A DNA stretch of 64,000 bases from Alkalihalobacterium chitinilyticum (GCF_029028005.1 NZ_JAOTPO010000003.1:372001-436000), one strand, 5' to 3'. Positions 36,738 through 45,557 are shown, counted from the stretch's first letter. Made by a program: numbers and translations. Notes: a model not told the origin generated them from the sequence alone.

Positions 36738-38213
36738 TTGTCGCAACAACGCTTAACTCCGCTGTATACCGGCGTAAAAGAACATGCAAAAAAAGACCCT
36801 ATACAATTTCATATTCCTGGTCACAAAAAAGGAAATGGGATAGATCCTGAATTTAGAGAGTTTATTGGTGAAAATGCCTTATCCATAGACCTAATTAATA
36901 TCGGCCCACTCGATGACCTGCATCACCCTCACGGCATCATTAAAGAAGCACAATCACTTGCTGCTGAAGCATTTGGGGCAGATTACACTTTTTTTTCCGT
37001 ACAAGGGACAAGCGGTGCAATTATGACCATGATTATGAGTGTTTGTGGTCCTGGTGATAAAATTATTGTGCCTAGAAACGTTCATAAATCCATTATGTCT
37101 GCGATTATTTTTTCAGGTGCGAATCCAATTTTTATACACCCTGAAATTGATAAAGATCTTGGCATATCACATGGCATTACTACAGATTCTGTAATAAAAG
37201 CAATTGAACAACATCCGGATGCAAAAGGATTACTCGTTATCAATCCAACATACTTCGGCATTTCTGCCAATTTAAAAGAAATAGTAGAAATTGCACATCA
37301 TGCAAATATTCCTGTATTAGTTGATGAGGCTCACGGGGTTCACATTCATTTTCATGATGAACTACCGTTATCTGCAATGCAAGCAGGTGCAGATATGGCA
37401 GCTACAAGTGTGCACAAATTAGGCGGATCAATGACACAAAGTTCCGTATTGAATGTTAAAGAAGGGCTGGTGTCTCCCAAACGAGTTCAAGCCATCATAA
37501 GTATGTTAACAACAACATCTACGTCGTATTTACTCCTTTCTTCTCTTGATGTTGCCCGAAAACAGTTGGCGACTGTTGGAAAGAAAATGATCGACAACTC
37601 TATTCAATTAGCTCAGAGAACAAGGGAAGCCATCAATACGATCCCTGGTCTATATTGTGTTGGAAAAGAAATATTAGGTTCGAAAGCTGCATATGATTAC
37701 GATCCTACAAAATTAATTATCTCAATCAAAAACTTAGGTATTACAGGATACGAAGTTGAAGTTTATTTGCGTGAAAAGCATAATATTGAAGTGGAGCTCT
37801 CAGATTTATACAATATCCTATGTATCATTACATTTGGTGACTCTGAAAAAGAAACATCTGCATTAGTTCACGCTTTACGTGAGCTGTCAGATTTACATCA
37901 AGATAAAATTGAAGCCCGTGAAGCAGTTTCTGTATATGTTCCTAACAGCCCAACTCTGGCTTTAACACCTCGAGATGCTTTTTATTCTGATACGGAAGTG
38001 ATTTCTTTTGATTATTCGGCTGGAAGAATTATTGCTGAATTCGTGATGGTCTACCCTCCAGGTATCCCTATACTTATCCCAGGAGAAGTTATTACTGAGG
38101 AAAATATAAATTATATTCAGGAGAATTTATATGCAGGCTTGCCAGTTCAAGGCCCAGAGGATGCAACATTTAAAAAAATTCGCGTAATTAAAGAAAGACG
38201 ACCAATTCAATAA
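36738..38213 (+). CDS. speA: Arginine decarboxylase (aspartate aminotransferase-fold)
   Basis: 491 aa from TTG 36738 (MSQQRLTPLYTG), which matches B. subtilis SpeA (490 aa); AGAGGTG precedes it, and the GTG at 36729 overlaps that signal. PLP-site motifs: FFSVQGTSGAIMTMIM, PRNVHKSIMSAI, VDEAHGVHIHFHDELP and AATSVHKLGGS with the PLP Lys. It makes agmatine from arginine for polyamine synthesis. The C-terminal VMVYPPGIPILIPGE block is typical. Next to it lies the SR1 RNA locus, as in B. subtilis. Confidence 0.95.
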   Translation: MSQQRLTPLYTGVKEHAKKDPIQFHIPGHKKGNGIDPEFREFIGENALSIDLINIGPLDDLHHPHGIIKEAQSLAAEAFGADYTFFSVQGTSGAIMTMIMSVCGPGDKIIVPRNVHKSIMSAIIFSGANPIFIHPEIDKDLGISHGITTDSVIKAIEQHPDAKGLLVINPTYFGISANLKEIVEIAHHANIPVLVDEAHGVHIHFHDELPLSAMQAGADMAATSVHKLGGSMTQSSVLNVKEGLVSPKRVQAIISMLTTTSTSYLLLSSLDVARKQLATVGKKMIDNSIQLAQRTREAINTIPGLYCVGKEILGSKAAYDYDPTKLIISIKNLGITGYEVEVYLREKHNIEVELSDLYNILCIITFGDSEKETSALVHALRELSDLHQDKIEAREAVSVYVPNSPTLALTPRDAFYSDTEVISFDYSAGRIIAEFVMVYPPGIPILIPGEVITEENINYIQENLYAGLPVQGPEDATFKKIRVIKERRPIQ

Positions 38214-38230
38214 GCAAGTGTGTAAAATAA

Positions 38231-38296
38231 GAAAGGCACCATCTTCCGTATAGTGGCGAAGTCTCGCTAGGCGCCCGAGCTAGACACCTTCGAATT
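38231..38296 (+). repeat. Degenerate relative of the structured repeat (3' of speA)
   Basis: GC-rich stretch starting 17 nt after the speA stop. It shares AGCTAGACA plus CTTCGAATT with copy B and AAGTCTC(A/G)CTA with the element after the CotX-like gene (62817-62827). It contains GGCGCC. It is too diverged for a clean full alignment by eye. Confidence 0.55.
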
Positions 38297-38320
38297 TTAT
38301 TATTTATTATCTTTTTTAAA

Positions 38321-38352
38321 AGTCCCAACCGTTTTTAGGTTCGGGATTTTTT
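38321..38352 (+). terminator. Terminator of speA
   Basis: TCCCAACC / GGTTCGGGA (stem with one bulged base, loop of about 7) is followed by seven T. Confidence 0.7.
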
Positions 38353-38422
38353 TATGAATTACTGACTACATCATTCATAAAACAACAGAAAAAGGAACTC
38401 CTAAAAGGAGTTCCTTCCATAA

Positions 38423-38551
38423 TTATTTTAGTTTACTAGCTTTCTCTTTACACTTTTCACAACCTGAGCATTTTGCATATAAAGTTGTAACTTTTTCGCC
38501 TTCGAAATGTTCAATTGTTGTGTTGCAAGTTTGACATACGATAATCCCCAC
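38423..38551 (-). CDS. sr1P: GapA-binding peptide SR1P
   Basis: 42 aa from GTG 38551, giving MGIIVCQTCNTTIEHFEGEK with Cys6, Cys9, Cys28, Cys31 and Cys34. AAGGGAG is 9-10 nt before this GTG; the ATG at 38560 touches that Shine-Dalgarno and is less likely. The N-terminus MG(x)IVCQ(x)C, the acidic EDEK/EGEK-VTTLY middle and the second Cys cluster match the SR1P family. SR1P binds GapA, stabilises gapA operon mRNA and promotes the GapA-RNase J1 interaction in B. subtilis. The gene is too short for most gene finders. Confidence 0.85.
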   Translation of the reverse strand: MGIIVCQTCNTTIEHFEGEKVTTLYAKCSGCEKCKEKASKLK

Positions 38552-38590
38552 AAATCCCATCTCCCTTGTCATATTATTATAGTTTTTTAC

Positions 38591-38604
38591 TGAAAACGTT
38601 TTCT
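38591..38604. promoter_or_regulatory. cre-like palindrome in the SR1 leader
   Basis: TGAAAACGTTTTCT is one base from a perfect TGAAAACGTTTTCA palindrome and fits the CcpA cre consensus (TG-N-AA-N-CG-N4-CA) apart from the last base. It lies about 10-22 nt downstream of the predicted SR1 start, a position suited to repression. CcpA has a minor role at B. subtilis sr1. Confidence 0.6.
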
Positions 38605-38619
38605 GATCTCTATGTATCT

Positions 38620-38648
38620 ATAATAATATGTCACATTGTTAATGTCAA
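38620..38648 (-). promoter_or_regulatory. SR1 promoter with CcpN operator
   Basis: On the minus strand: TTGACA (38648-38643), 17-nt spacer, TATTAT (38625-38620). TGTGACATATT (38635-38625) matches the CcpN consensus TRTGHYATAYW at every position and overlaps the spacer and the first base of the -10. CcpN represses sr1, gapB and pckA during glycolytic growth in B. subtilis. Confidence 0.82.
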
Positions 38649-38747
38649 TATTAAATTGTATAACACATTTAATTCTTTTCACCTTAATTTGTGTATTAAA
38701 TGTTTCAGAACACTTTCCTTTTCAATAAATATTACACATTAATAAAC

Positions 38748-38775
38748 AAGAGGCTGAATTAAGCATCAGCCTCTT
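38748..38775 (-). terminator. Terminator of the DUF3055-like gene
   Basis: AAGAGGCTGA / TCAGCCTCTT (10 bp, loop of 8). The T-run is weak on the minus strand (TTGTTTATT). Confidence 0.65.
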
Positions 38776-38806
38776 ATTGAACCAAGTATATTCCTTTAGT
38801 TTAAAA

Positions 38807-39103
38807 TCAATATTGTGGCTCTAGCGGCATTGTCGGCAAGGTCTTTTCAAAAAACGTTGCAAGATCCTCTGCCTCTTTAGCAGATTGAATATGAAATACT
38901 TTTTGAATATGATCTACATTACTTACATCGTCAGCACAAAGTAGTGCAGAACGTCCTGTTTGCATGCAGATCACAAGAGGTTTACCAAAGAACATGTTTG
39001 TATAGACAATGCCAAAATCATAACGAACATCGTCAGTAGTAAACCCAATAAATTGCACCTTCACATTTTCTTGCTCGTCGTATAAACGCTCAAACAGATT
39101 CAT
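38807..39103 (-). CDS. DUF3055-like small protein
   Basis: 98 aa, soluble. Conserved-looking blocks FERLYDEQENVKVQFIGFTTDDVRYDFGIVYTNMFFGKPLVICMQTGRSALLCADD fit the DUF3055 family of Bacillus. Alpha/beta fold with no catalytic signature. Function is unknown. A Shine-Dalgarno (GGAGG) precedes ATG 39103. It stands alone between two terminators. Confidence 0.75.
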   Translation of the reverse strand: MNLFERLYDEQENVKVQFIGFTTDDVRYDFGIVYTNMFFGKPLVICMQTGRSALLCADDVSNVDHIQKVFHIQSAKEAEDLATFFEKTLPTMPLEPQY

Positions 39104-39290
39104 TTAGTACACCTCCATAATTAATTCATATATGACAACAATAAACAAAAAGGAGACGTCTTTTTATTTATTGCTATGTCCAAAAAATATTTTTTAAATT
39201 TTCTGATATTAACATTATATATCCTTTTTCTTGATTAATCAACCTACTTTTAGACTAAGTTGTGTAAATATTGTGAAAATTACCTTTTGG

Positions 39291-39731
39291 TTAGTTACTA
39301 TAATGACTTTGATTTAACTCTATATGCCTACATACTTCGTGAACGAAAATCAAATCCTCTTCTGTTACCTCATATCCTATTTTAGGTAAACTAAAGACCA
39401 TGATCCCAATTAAATGATGCCCCTCATAAAATGGAGCTAGCAGACGGATTGTATTTTCAAACTCTATTGTTGAAATACGACCTCTGATAGCACTTATACT
39501 TAATGGACCTTCTCCAAAAAGTTCTATCAAATTGTATGCTTCATCTCCCACACTTGCAATCAGTTTAAAAAAACGCTCATGTGATTTATACAAACCAGTA
39601 CTAAATCCTTGTTTTATGTACTTTCCAAACACTTGTATAATCCCATTGAAAAATTCATTTTGTGAGTTTGCGTACTCTGAAACAAGTCCCACTTCGAGTC
39701 GAAGTTCATCTAAGAATGCTGACTTATCCAT
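39291..39731 (-). CDS. GAF-like domain protein
   Basis: 146 aa. A long N-terminal helix is followed by a pattern of strands and helices ending in LLAPFYEGHHLIGIMVFSLPKIGYEVTEEDLIFVHEVCRHIEL, which follows the terminal strand-strand-helix of GAF domains. Small single-domain GAF proteins sense ligands or redox state. The assignment is by pattern only. A Shine-Dalgarno (GGGGGAAG) precedes ATG 39731. Confidence 0.6.
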   Translation of the reverse strand: MDKSAFLDELRLEVGLVSEYANSQNEFFNGIIQVFGKYIKQGFSTGLYKSHERFFKLIASVGDEAYNLIELFGEGPLSISAIRGRISTIEFENTIRLLAPFYEGHHLIGIMVFSLPKIGYEVTEEDLIFVHEVCRHIELNQSHYSN

Positions 39732-40045
39732 ATTGCTTCCCCCATTTTTGTTAAACGGTTTTCTTTTTTATTTGGCACTATAAAGTATCGCTGAAGTTTT
39801 TAGCTTATATGCCTTTTACCATTGCGTCACGTCAGTTCATTTTATCTATATTTAAACTTAGTATTCCAATATATACAATTTTAACTATAAATTCGTACAT
39901 TTTAATTATATTACTTATATTACGAGATAATGATTCGTATTACCTTCGTTCTTTTATACTAATTTTAATTATGTTGTCAGCTTTCATTACTAATGCTAAG
40001 ATAGATATGGAATTGAAAACGTTTTAAAGTTGGGAGTAGATGTCT
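39732..40045 (+). other. AT-rich intergenic region
   Basis: 314 nt between divergent genes. A hydrophobic 72-codon frame (39809-40027) lacks a Shine-Dalgarno and reads as low-complexity Ile/Leu/Tyr, so I do not call it a gene. A partial cre-like palindrome (TTGAAAACGTTTTAA, 40012-40026) lies just before the next gene. Confidence 0.5.
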
Positions 40046-40483
40046 ATGTCCGACCATGCATACATAAAGCTAGTGAAAAAATCAACACAACAAGACATAA
40101 CATTAGAAGAATTGAAGGATATTTTCAAGTATTACCAAACCATCACCACTAAAACTGGAGATCAATTAGATTGGGGCTATGGTGACGCAGCTTTCCCATA
40201 TGGGATCTCAGAAGTACCCGACAGTGACGATAACTGGTTTTATTTAAAAAGTAATGGCACATCAACAAGATACAAATACATCGTGTTTGGTGTAGGTAAA
40301 GAAACGATTGAAGATAGTGAAGGAAATGAGACGTTACAATCGTACATACAAGTTATACTTCCTGAAGGTGCCACACATGGTGATAAAGGAAAAGCAAATG
40401 AATTCTGTAAATTCTTAGGCAAGAAATTACAAGCTGAAGTTCATTTATTTAATGGTAGAATTATGTATTTCTATAAAAGATAG
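40046..40483 (+). CDS. DUF1885-like protein
   Basis: 145 aa from the second of two near ATGs (40046), which sits 9 nt from GGGAG; the first (40040) is only 3 nt away. SDHAYIKLVKKSTQQDITLEELKDIFKYYQ, QLDWGYGDAAFPY and YIQVILPEGATHGDKGKANEF match what I recall of DUF1885, a Bacillus family with a two-domain fold resembling FKBP-like proteins and unknown function. Medium confidence in the family name. Confidence 0.7.
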   Translation: MSDHAYIKLVKKSTQQDITLEELKDIFKYYQTITTKTGDQLDWGYGDAAFPYGISEVPDSDDNWFYLKSNGTSTRYKYIVFGVGKETIEDSEGNETLQSYIQVILPEGATHGDKGKANEFCKFLGKKLQAEVHLFNGRIMYFYKR

Positions 40484-40509
40484 GCACAGGCAGCTGCCTG
40501 TGCTTTTTT
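40484..40509 (+). terminator. Terminator of the DUF1885-like gene
   Basis: GCACAGGCAG / CTGCCTGTGC (perfect 10-bp palindrome) followed by six T, immediately after the stop codon. Confidence 0.88.
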
Positions 40510-40513
40510 CGTT

Positions 40514-41593
40514 TTATTCTTTAAAAATACTTTTAAGTACATTTAGTACTTCATCTTGGTCTAATGGTTTCCAGAACAACTCACCATATATTAGTAGATC
40601 CTGATGTAAATGCAACTCTGTTTCGTCCTGGTCTACCGCTCCACTAGTACCAGAGTTACCAACGTACCCGATAATTGTATTTTCATCAATTTCTTGTCCG
40701 ACTCGAATGTCTTCCGGGATATCAGATAAATGGGCAAACCGACTCATAACCCCATTCGGATATTGCACCCAAACTTGTCTACCCCGTAACCTGTCAAAAA
40801 TATATTCGGGCGTTTCACCCAAACTAGAAGTAAACTTCAAATCTGTATTTCTCACTTCAGGAGAAGCGTATTCTTCATAATTATGATCTGCTCGTACAAC
40901 TATACCTTTTGCCATTCCATAGATGGGGGTATCAAAATTAATATCACCGCCAGATGCAAAGTCATACCAATCTAAACCTTCGTGATATCCATTACGATAC
41001 GGACGTTTTGCACCAGGCAAATGACTAGGTATCGTACTTACTTGAGCTTCTTTTATCGGCTTTTTTAAAAATGAAAGGTAATCAATCATTTGTTCAGCAT
41101 TCCATGTTTCAAAATTGAAATCTTCCGGTGGTCCTCCTGCTTTTTCAACAGGTCCATACCATTCAAACGATATGGCATCTTTTGTATAGGTTGTATTCAT
41201 CCCAAGTCCTAATTCCAGAAAAGATGAAGGTAAATATACTTGATCATCTTCAATAATCAAGTAGATGTCATTTTCAGCTAAATACTCACCATTTCTTTCT
41301 AAAACAGGCACACCGTCTATTAAGTAGAAATGATCATCATCTATAGTCAATCTTAGCGTACGATGGATTGGATCATATTCATAAAACCCATTCATTTCAG
41401 CAACTAAATTATCCACTGAAAATTTTGCTTCAGTAGGTGTTATTTCAATTGGTAATTGAACTAAGTTAGCAGGATGTTCAATTGTTTTCTTTTCTGCCAG
41501 TTGTTGAAATTCTTTATCTTCTGATTGACAGCCGGTTAAGACTAATACGCTCAACACAACCAAATTAATTAACTTTCGTTTGTACATCATCAT
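40514..41593 (-). CDS. M23-family metallopeptidase lipoprotein
   Basis: 359 aa. Lipobox VLTGC lies near residue 22. The central part (about 40-150) resembles a copper-amine-oxidase-like N-terminal/stalk domain (YLIDGVPVLERNGEYL, VYLPSSFLELGLGM). The C-terminal M23 domain has HEGLDW (H-x3-D metal site), TPIYGMAKGIVVRADHN, VMSRFAHLSDI, IGYVGNSGTSG and HLHQDL (HxH). Likely a membrane-anchored peptidoglycan endopeptidase. Three consecutive ATGs (41593, 41590, 41587) make the exact start uncertain. Confidence 0.88.
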   Translation of the reverse strand: MMMYKRKLINLVVLSVLVLTGCQSEDKEFQQLAEKKTIEHPANLVQLPIEITPTEAKFSVDNLVAEMNGFYEYDPIHRTLRLTIDDDHFYLIDGVPVLERNGEYLAENDIYLIIEDDQVYLPSSFLELGLGMNTTYTKDAISFEWYGPVEKAGGPPEDFNFETWNAEQMIDYLSFLKKPIKEAQVSTIPSHLPGAKRPYRNGYHEGLDWYDFASGGDINFDTPIYGMAKGIVVRADHNYEEYASPEVRNTDLKFTSSLGETPEYIFDRLRGRQVWVQYPNGVMSRFAHLSDIPEDIRVGQEIDENTIIGYVGNSGTSGAVDQDETELHLHQDLLIYGELFWKPLDQDEVLNVLKSIFKE

Positions 41594-41708
41594 CTCTACT
41601 TTCTCGAACGTTTCATACCTATTGTATCTTTTCTCTAAAAAAATGACAAGGTTCTACAAATTTTAACAATAAGTTCTTCGCGGTTGGGCTATAGTTAATA
41701 GCTAAGAA

Positions 41709-41748
41709 AAAAAGCGACTAGCTACATAACAGCCTAGACGCTTTTATT
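41709..41748 (-). terminator. Weak terminator of the deacetylase gene
   Basis: AAAGCG-A-CTAG and CTAG-A-CGCTTT form an interrupted stem, with a T-run (TTTTTTTCTTAGC) on the minus strand. Confidence 0.5.
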
Positions 41749-41763
41749 ACATTTTATTCAAAT

Positions 41764-42621
41764 TTACTGAATTTTTTTAGGGTCGACAATTTCATACCCT
41801 TTATTCCTTAAACCAGTCACAATATCTGCTAAGGCTTCTTTTGTCCATTTTCTATCATGCATTAATAAATTGGCACCATTCATCAACTCTGGTGCATTCA
41901 CCATAATATCTGCTAAAGCTTCGGCATTCGTATATTGTTGAAAGTAATCATAACCATACGTCCAGTTCATCCATTGCATTCCTTCTTCCTCAACTACTTG
42001 TTTAGAGATGTCCGTGTTTACTCCGTATGGGGCTCTAAAAAAACGTGGCCGCTCCCCTATAATTTCTTCAATTAGATCATTTAGTTCTACAATTTCTTTT
42101 CTTTGTTCTTCTGCCGATAGTTCACTCAATTTCTTATGACTCATCGTATGATTACCGATTTCAAAACCTAATTCATGAATCTTTTTTAATTGTTCTTTAC
42201 CATCATTTTTATTTATAAAAATACCATTAACGAAAAAAATGGCATTTGCATCCAAATCATAAAGAATTTGAGCCATCTCAGCTCCGAATTGATCGGGGGC
42301 ATCATCAATCGTTAAGAGGACAACTTTCTCATTAACACCCTCTTTTTTAGGTTGAATAAGAAAGTTTGTTTCGTTTAAAGTATACTGTGGCACGACAACC
42401 TCTTCTATTTGATCAACCTGCTCCATTTCTCCTGTTTCAGAACTATTTTCAGGCTCTACATCTAGTTTCTCTTCAGTAACACTTTGATCACCTGTCCCCG
42501 CTTCTTCAACTATATTTTCTGCATCCTCTTCAATCGAGGCATGCTCCTTCTCAGTACTTTCAGAATTACATCCAGCCAGTATAATAAGGAAACTACACAA
42601 TAATACAGCGAACCATTTCAT
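41764..42621 (-). CDS. Polysaccharide deacetylase (NodB) lipoprotein
   Basis: 285 aa from ATG 42621. Lipobox IILAGC is followed by a long acidic, Glu/Ser-rich linker (about 22-75). NodB motifs: LLTIDDAPDQF (Asp-Asp metal site), NHTMSHKKLSEL (His-x3-His), RPRFFRAPYG, and ANLLMHDRKWTKEALADIV (His) near the end. It removes N- or O-acetyl groups from cell-wall glycans. The linker would extend it from the membrane into the wall. The Shine-Dalgarno is poor (GGTTGGTG). Confidence 0.9.
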   Translation of the reverse strand: MKWFAVLLCSFLIILAGCNSESTEKEHASIEEDAENIVEEAGTGDQSVTEEKLDVEPENSSETGEMEQVDQIEEVVVPQYTLNETNFLIQPKKEGVNEKVVLLTIDDAPDQFGAEMAQILYDLDANAIFFVNGIFINKNDGKEQLKKIHELGFEIGNHTMSHKKLSELSAEEQRKEIVELNDLIEEIIGERPRFFRAPYGVNTDISKQVVEEEGMQWMNWTYGYDYFQQYTNAEALADIMVNAPELMNGANLLMHDRKWTKEALADIVTGLRNKGYEIVDPKKIQ

Positions 42622-42782
42622 ATACACACCAACCTAACTATATTTATGATTTGACTTGTCAAAAGTCACCTTCTACTAGTGAATATATTAGCAAATTATT
42701 TTTTTAAATACACCTTTGTCTGTATATCTAATAAATAGCAATCCAATACTATAGATGGATAGTCAGCTAAGAAGGTGGTTTA

Positions 42783-43832
42783 ATGAGAAATACAAAATGG
42801 GTTGGTCGTAGAGTTATAAAAACTGGACTTTCAGTATTTGTAACAGCTTTTATTTGTAAGTTACTTGATTTACCGGTTGTTTTTGCTATTATCACTGCAA
42901 TTGTCACAACAGAACCCACTGCCGCAGATTCATTAAAAAAGGGACTTGTCCGCCTGCCAGCAGCTGCGATAGGTGCTCTTTTTGCTGTTTTAATCGATTT
43001 TTTCCTAGGTCAATCTGCATTAACATATTCATTAGTAGCCATGCTAACGATCATTGCCTGTGCTCGCTTAAAGTTAGATACAGGCACTCTGGTTGCGACT
43101 TTAACAGCAGTTGCAATGATACCTGGTACAACTGATAGTATGTTACACGATTTTATTTTTAGGTTATCAGGTACTTCAATTGGAATTATTGTATCAACCT
43201 GTGTAAACTATGTAATTCTGCCACCTAAGTTTGGTCCTATCGTCGTCCAACAAATAGAAACACTTTATACGGAAGCAGCAAATAAATTAATGTTACTCAT
43301 TGATAACTCTATAGAAGAGCATCCTTCTGTAACGTACCGCCCACTTTCACAACAAATAGAAAAGATCTATCAATTTACTCAGTTTCAGACTGATGAATGG
43401 AAATATCGAAATTTTGAAGAAAATGAATTTCGCTCATTTCAATACCTGATTAAAAAGCTCCATTTTATCGAACAAATAAATTTGAGAATCGGAAACTTAA
43501 CTTACCAACAAATTAAGAGAAGTCATTTTTCTGAATTTGAATGGGACCTACTAAAAAAGTCAATAACATCTCTTGCTGAAATCTATAAAGATCCGTTACA
43601 TCAAATGCATGAAAGTCATTATGAATGGATTAACAAAAATAAGGAAAACTTACAGTATATTGAACCTAATAACAATGATGAACTACAATTTGTTCAACGC
43701 GTTTTCTATGAACTATCTATTATTCAACAGCTGACAATTGAATTAGCTGAGGTAACAGAAAAAGAAAGACAATATTCTTTAACTGAACAATCTTACCCAA
43801 GTTATGTATTTCCAAAAATACAGTACGATTAG
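42783..43832 (+). CDS. Aromatic acid exporter-like (ArAE_1) membrane protein
   Basis: 349 aa. The N-terminal half has about five transmembrane helices (residues 10-145; VVFAIITAIVTTEPTAADSLKKGLVRLPAAAIGALFAVL is typical), and the C-terminal half (150-349) is a soluble helical domain. This layout fits aromatic acid exporter family member 1 (YqjA/YgaE type). AAGAAGGTGG precedes ATG 42783. Substrate unknown. Confidence 0.85.
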   Translation: MRNTKWVGRRVIKTGLSVFVTAFICKLLDLPVVFAIITAIVTTEPTAADSLKKGLVRLPAAAIGALFAVLIDFFLGQSALTYSLVAMLTIIACARLKLDTGTLVATLTAVAMIPGTTDSMLHDFIFRLSGTSIGIIVSTCVNYVILPPKFGPIVVQQIETLYTEAANKLMLLIDNSIEEHPSVTYRPLSQQIEKIYQFTQFQTDEWKYRNFEENEFRSFQYLIKKLHFIEQINLRIGNLTYQQIKRSHFSEFEWDLLKKSITSLAEIYKDPLHQMHESHYEWINKNKENLQYIEPNNNDELQFVQRVFYELSIIQQLTIELAEVTEKERQYSLTEQSYPSYVFPKIQYD

Positions 43833-43916
43833 TACATGTTATTTGTATAGTAAATTTGGGTATGGTAGTGTGGAACAGGAAAAACTTAATAGGGAGCGAC
43901 AAAGGAGTATGATAAC

Positions 43917-45533
43917 TTGAAAAAACTAACACCTGTTTTTACTATTTCACTGTTTATTGCAATTGCCTTCATTCTTTGGGGTGTCATTGCTCCGAACCAT
44001 CTAGACGCAACTACTGCTGCTGTTCAAAGTTTTATAACTGAAAAATTTGGATGGTTTTATTTATTAGCCACAACAGGTTTTCTTATTTTTGCTATTTACC
44101 TTATTTTTAGTCCTTATGGTAGGATTCGCTTAGGAAAACCTGAGGACCGACCAGAATACAATTATGTAACTTGGTTTTCCTTTTTATTTACAGCAGGTAT
44201 GGGGATTGGACTTGTCTTCTGGGGCGTCGCTGAACCAATGTATCACTTTTATTATCCGCCCAATCCAAACCTAGATTCCTATCAAGCAGCAAGTCAAGCG
44301 ATGCGCTATGCCTTCTTCCATTGGGGGTTACATCCGTGGGCCATTTATGCCATCGTGGCTTTAATTCTCGCTTATTTTCAGTTTAGAAAAGATGCACCCG
44401 GGGTAATTAGTGCAGCTTTTAGACCCCTACTGGGTGATCGCGTTAATGGACCCATCGGAACAACGATAAACGTCATTGTTGTTTTTGCAACTATCTTTGG
44501 AGTCGCAACATCACTCGGATTTGGAACTTTGCAAATTTCCGGGGGAGCTTCGCACATAATTCCTGGTGTAAACAATAATATATGGACACAATTAGTCATT
44601 ATATTAATTATCACCATCCTTTACATGCTATCTTCCCAAACCGGATTGAATAAAGGAATCCGTATCCTGAGTAAAGCGAATATATATTTAGCTATAGGAT
44701 TAATGCTATTTTTATTATTCTTAGGACCTACTACTTATATTATGGGGGTATTTACTCAGACATTAGGAAGTTACCTTCAAAATCTTGCTGGCATGAGTTT
44801 TAGAATTGATCCGTATAACCCTGAAACAAATTGGGTTCAAGGCTGGACAATCTTCTATTGGGCTTGGTGGATTGCATGGGCACCATTTGTTGGGACCTTT
44901 ATTGCTCGTGTATCTAAAGGTCGTACAATTCGAGAATTTGTAGTTGGAGTTTTACTAGTTCCTACGATCTTTGGTGCTCTATGGTTTTCTGTATTTGGCG
45001 GAACTGCCATTTCACTTGATCTACATAGTGATATGGGAATTATGAACGTCATTGAAGACCAGGGAATGGAGCTTGCCTTATTTGCAGTATTAGACCAATT
45101 TCCATTAAGCATCATTATGTCGACAATTGCGATTTTATTAATCTGTTCTTTCTTTATTACGTCTGCAGATTCAGCTACATTCGTTCTTGGTATGCAGACG
45201 ACAAATGGAAATTTAAATCCAGCAAACTCAGTTAAGTTTGTATGGGGATTAGTCCAGTCTGCAGCAGCAGCGATATTATTAACTTCGGGTGGTTTAGGAG
45301 CGTTGCAAACCGCCTCTATCATCGCCGCACTTCCTTTTGCCATTATCATGATCTTAATGATTATTTCATTAATGAAATCATTACGCCAAGAAAAACCGAT
45401 ACTCTATCAAGATAAGTTGCGTATGAAGGATGAAAAATTAAGATTGCGTGAAGAAAAATTAAAGCTGAAAGAAGAAATTGTTGCACTTAAAAAGAAAGTA
45501 AACGAACTAGATAAGAAAAAAAATCATGACTAA
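43917..45533 (+). CDS. BCCT-family osmolyte transporter
   Basis: 538 aa from TTG 43917 (AAAGGAG 10 nt upstream; the nearby ATG at 43909 is out of frame). Twelve transmembrane helices. Signature GWTIFYWAWWIAWAPFVGTFIARVSKGRTIREFV and the aromatic box FFHWGLHPWAIYAIVAL are clear. It imports glycine betaine, carnitine or choline, Na+- or H+-coupled. The C-terminus is a highly charged helical tail with heptad-like repeats (KDEKLRLREEKLKLKEE), which in BetP-type carriers serves osmosensing. Confidence 0.92.
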   Translation: MKKLTPVFTISLFIAIAFILWGVIAPNHLDATTAAVQSFITEKFGWFYLLATTGFLIFAIYLIFSPYGRIRLGKPEDRPEYNYVTWFSFLFTAGMGIGLVFWGVAEPMYHFYYPPNPNLDSYQAASQAMRYAFFHWGLHPWAIYAIVALILAYFQFRKDAPGVISAAFRPLLGDRVNGPIGTTINVIVVFATIFGVATSLGFGTLQISGGASHIIPGVNNNIWTQLVIILIITILYMLSSQTGLNKGIRILSKANIYLAIGLMLFLLFLGPTTYIMGVFTQTLGSYLQNLAGMSFRIDPYNPETNWVQGWTIFYWAWWIAWAPFVGTFIARVSKGRTIREFVVGVLLVPTIFGALWFSVFGGTAISLDLHSDMGIMNVIEDQGMELALFAVLDQFPLSIIMSTIAILLICSFFITSADSATFVLGMQTTNGNLNPANSVKFVWGLVQSAAAAILLTSGGLGALQTASIIAALPFAIIMILMIISLMKSLRQEKPILYQDKLRMKDEKLRLREEKLKLKEEIVALKKKVNELDKKKNHD

Positions 45534-45557
45534 GACGGTTATTTATAACCGTCTTTT
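45532..45557 (+). terminator. Terminator of the BCCT gene
   Basis: AAGACGGTTAT / ATAACCGTCTT (11 bp, loop TT) followed by five T. Confidence 0.9.

Larger units (their letters stand above)
38392..38613 (-). ncRNA. sr1: SR1-like dual-function small RNA
   Basis: About 220 nt from the predicted start (about 38613) to the terminator stem AAGGAACTCC / GGAGTTCCTT (38392-38416, then T5). B. subtilis SR1 is 205 nt, lies next to speA and between it and pdhD, encodes SR1P and base-pairs with ahrC mRNA. Here the locus has the same neighbour (speA), encodes an SR1P-like peptide and is driven by a promoter overlapping an exact CcpN-consensus site. The antisense interaction with ahrC could not be tested. 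The exact 5' end is inferred from the promoter. Confidence 0.82.

Noticed and set aside
40012-40026. Possible cre site TTGAAAACGTTTTAA before the DUF1885-like gene
   Set aside because: It lacks the conserved CA at the 3' end and AT-rich palindromes like this are common; too weak to call.
39809-40027. 72-codon hydrophobic open frame on the plus strand
   Set aside because: No Shine-Dalgarno before the ATG, composition is what AT-rich DNA gives by chance, and it fills a divergent intergenic region that should hold promoters.
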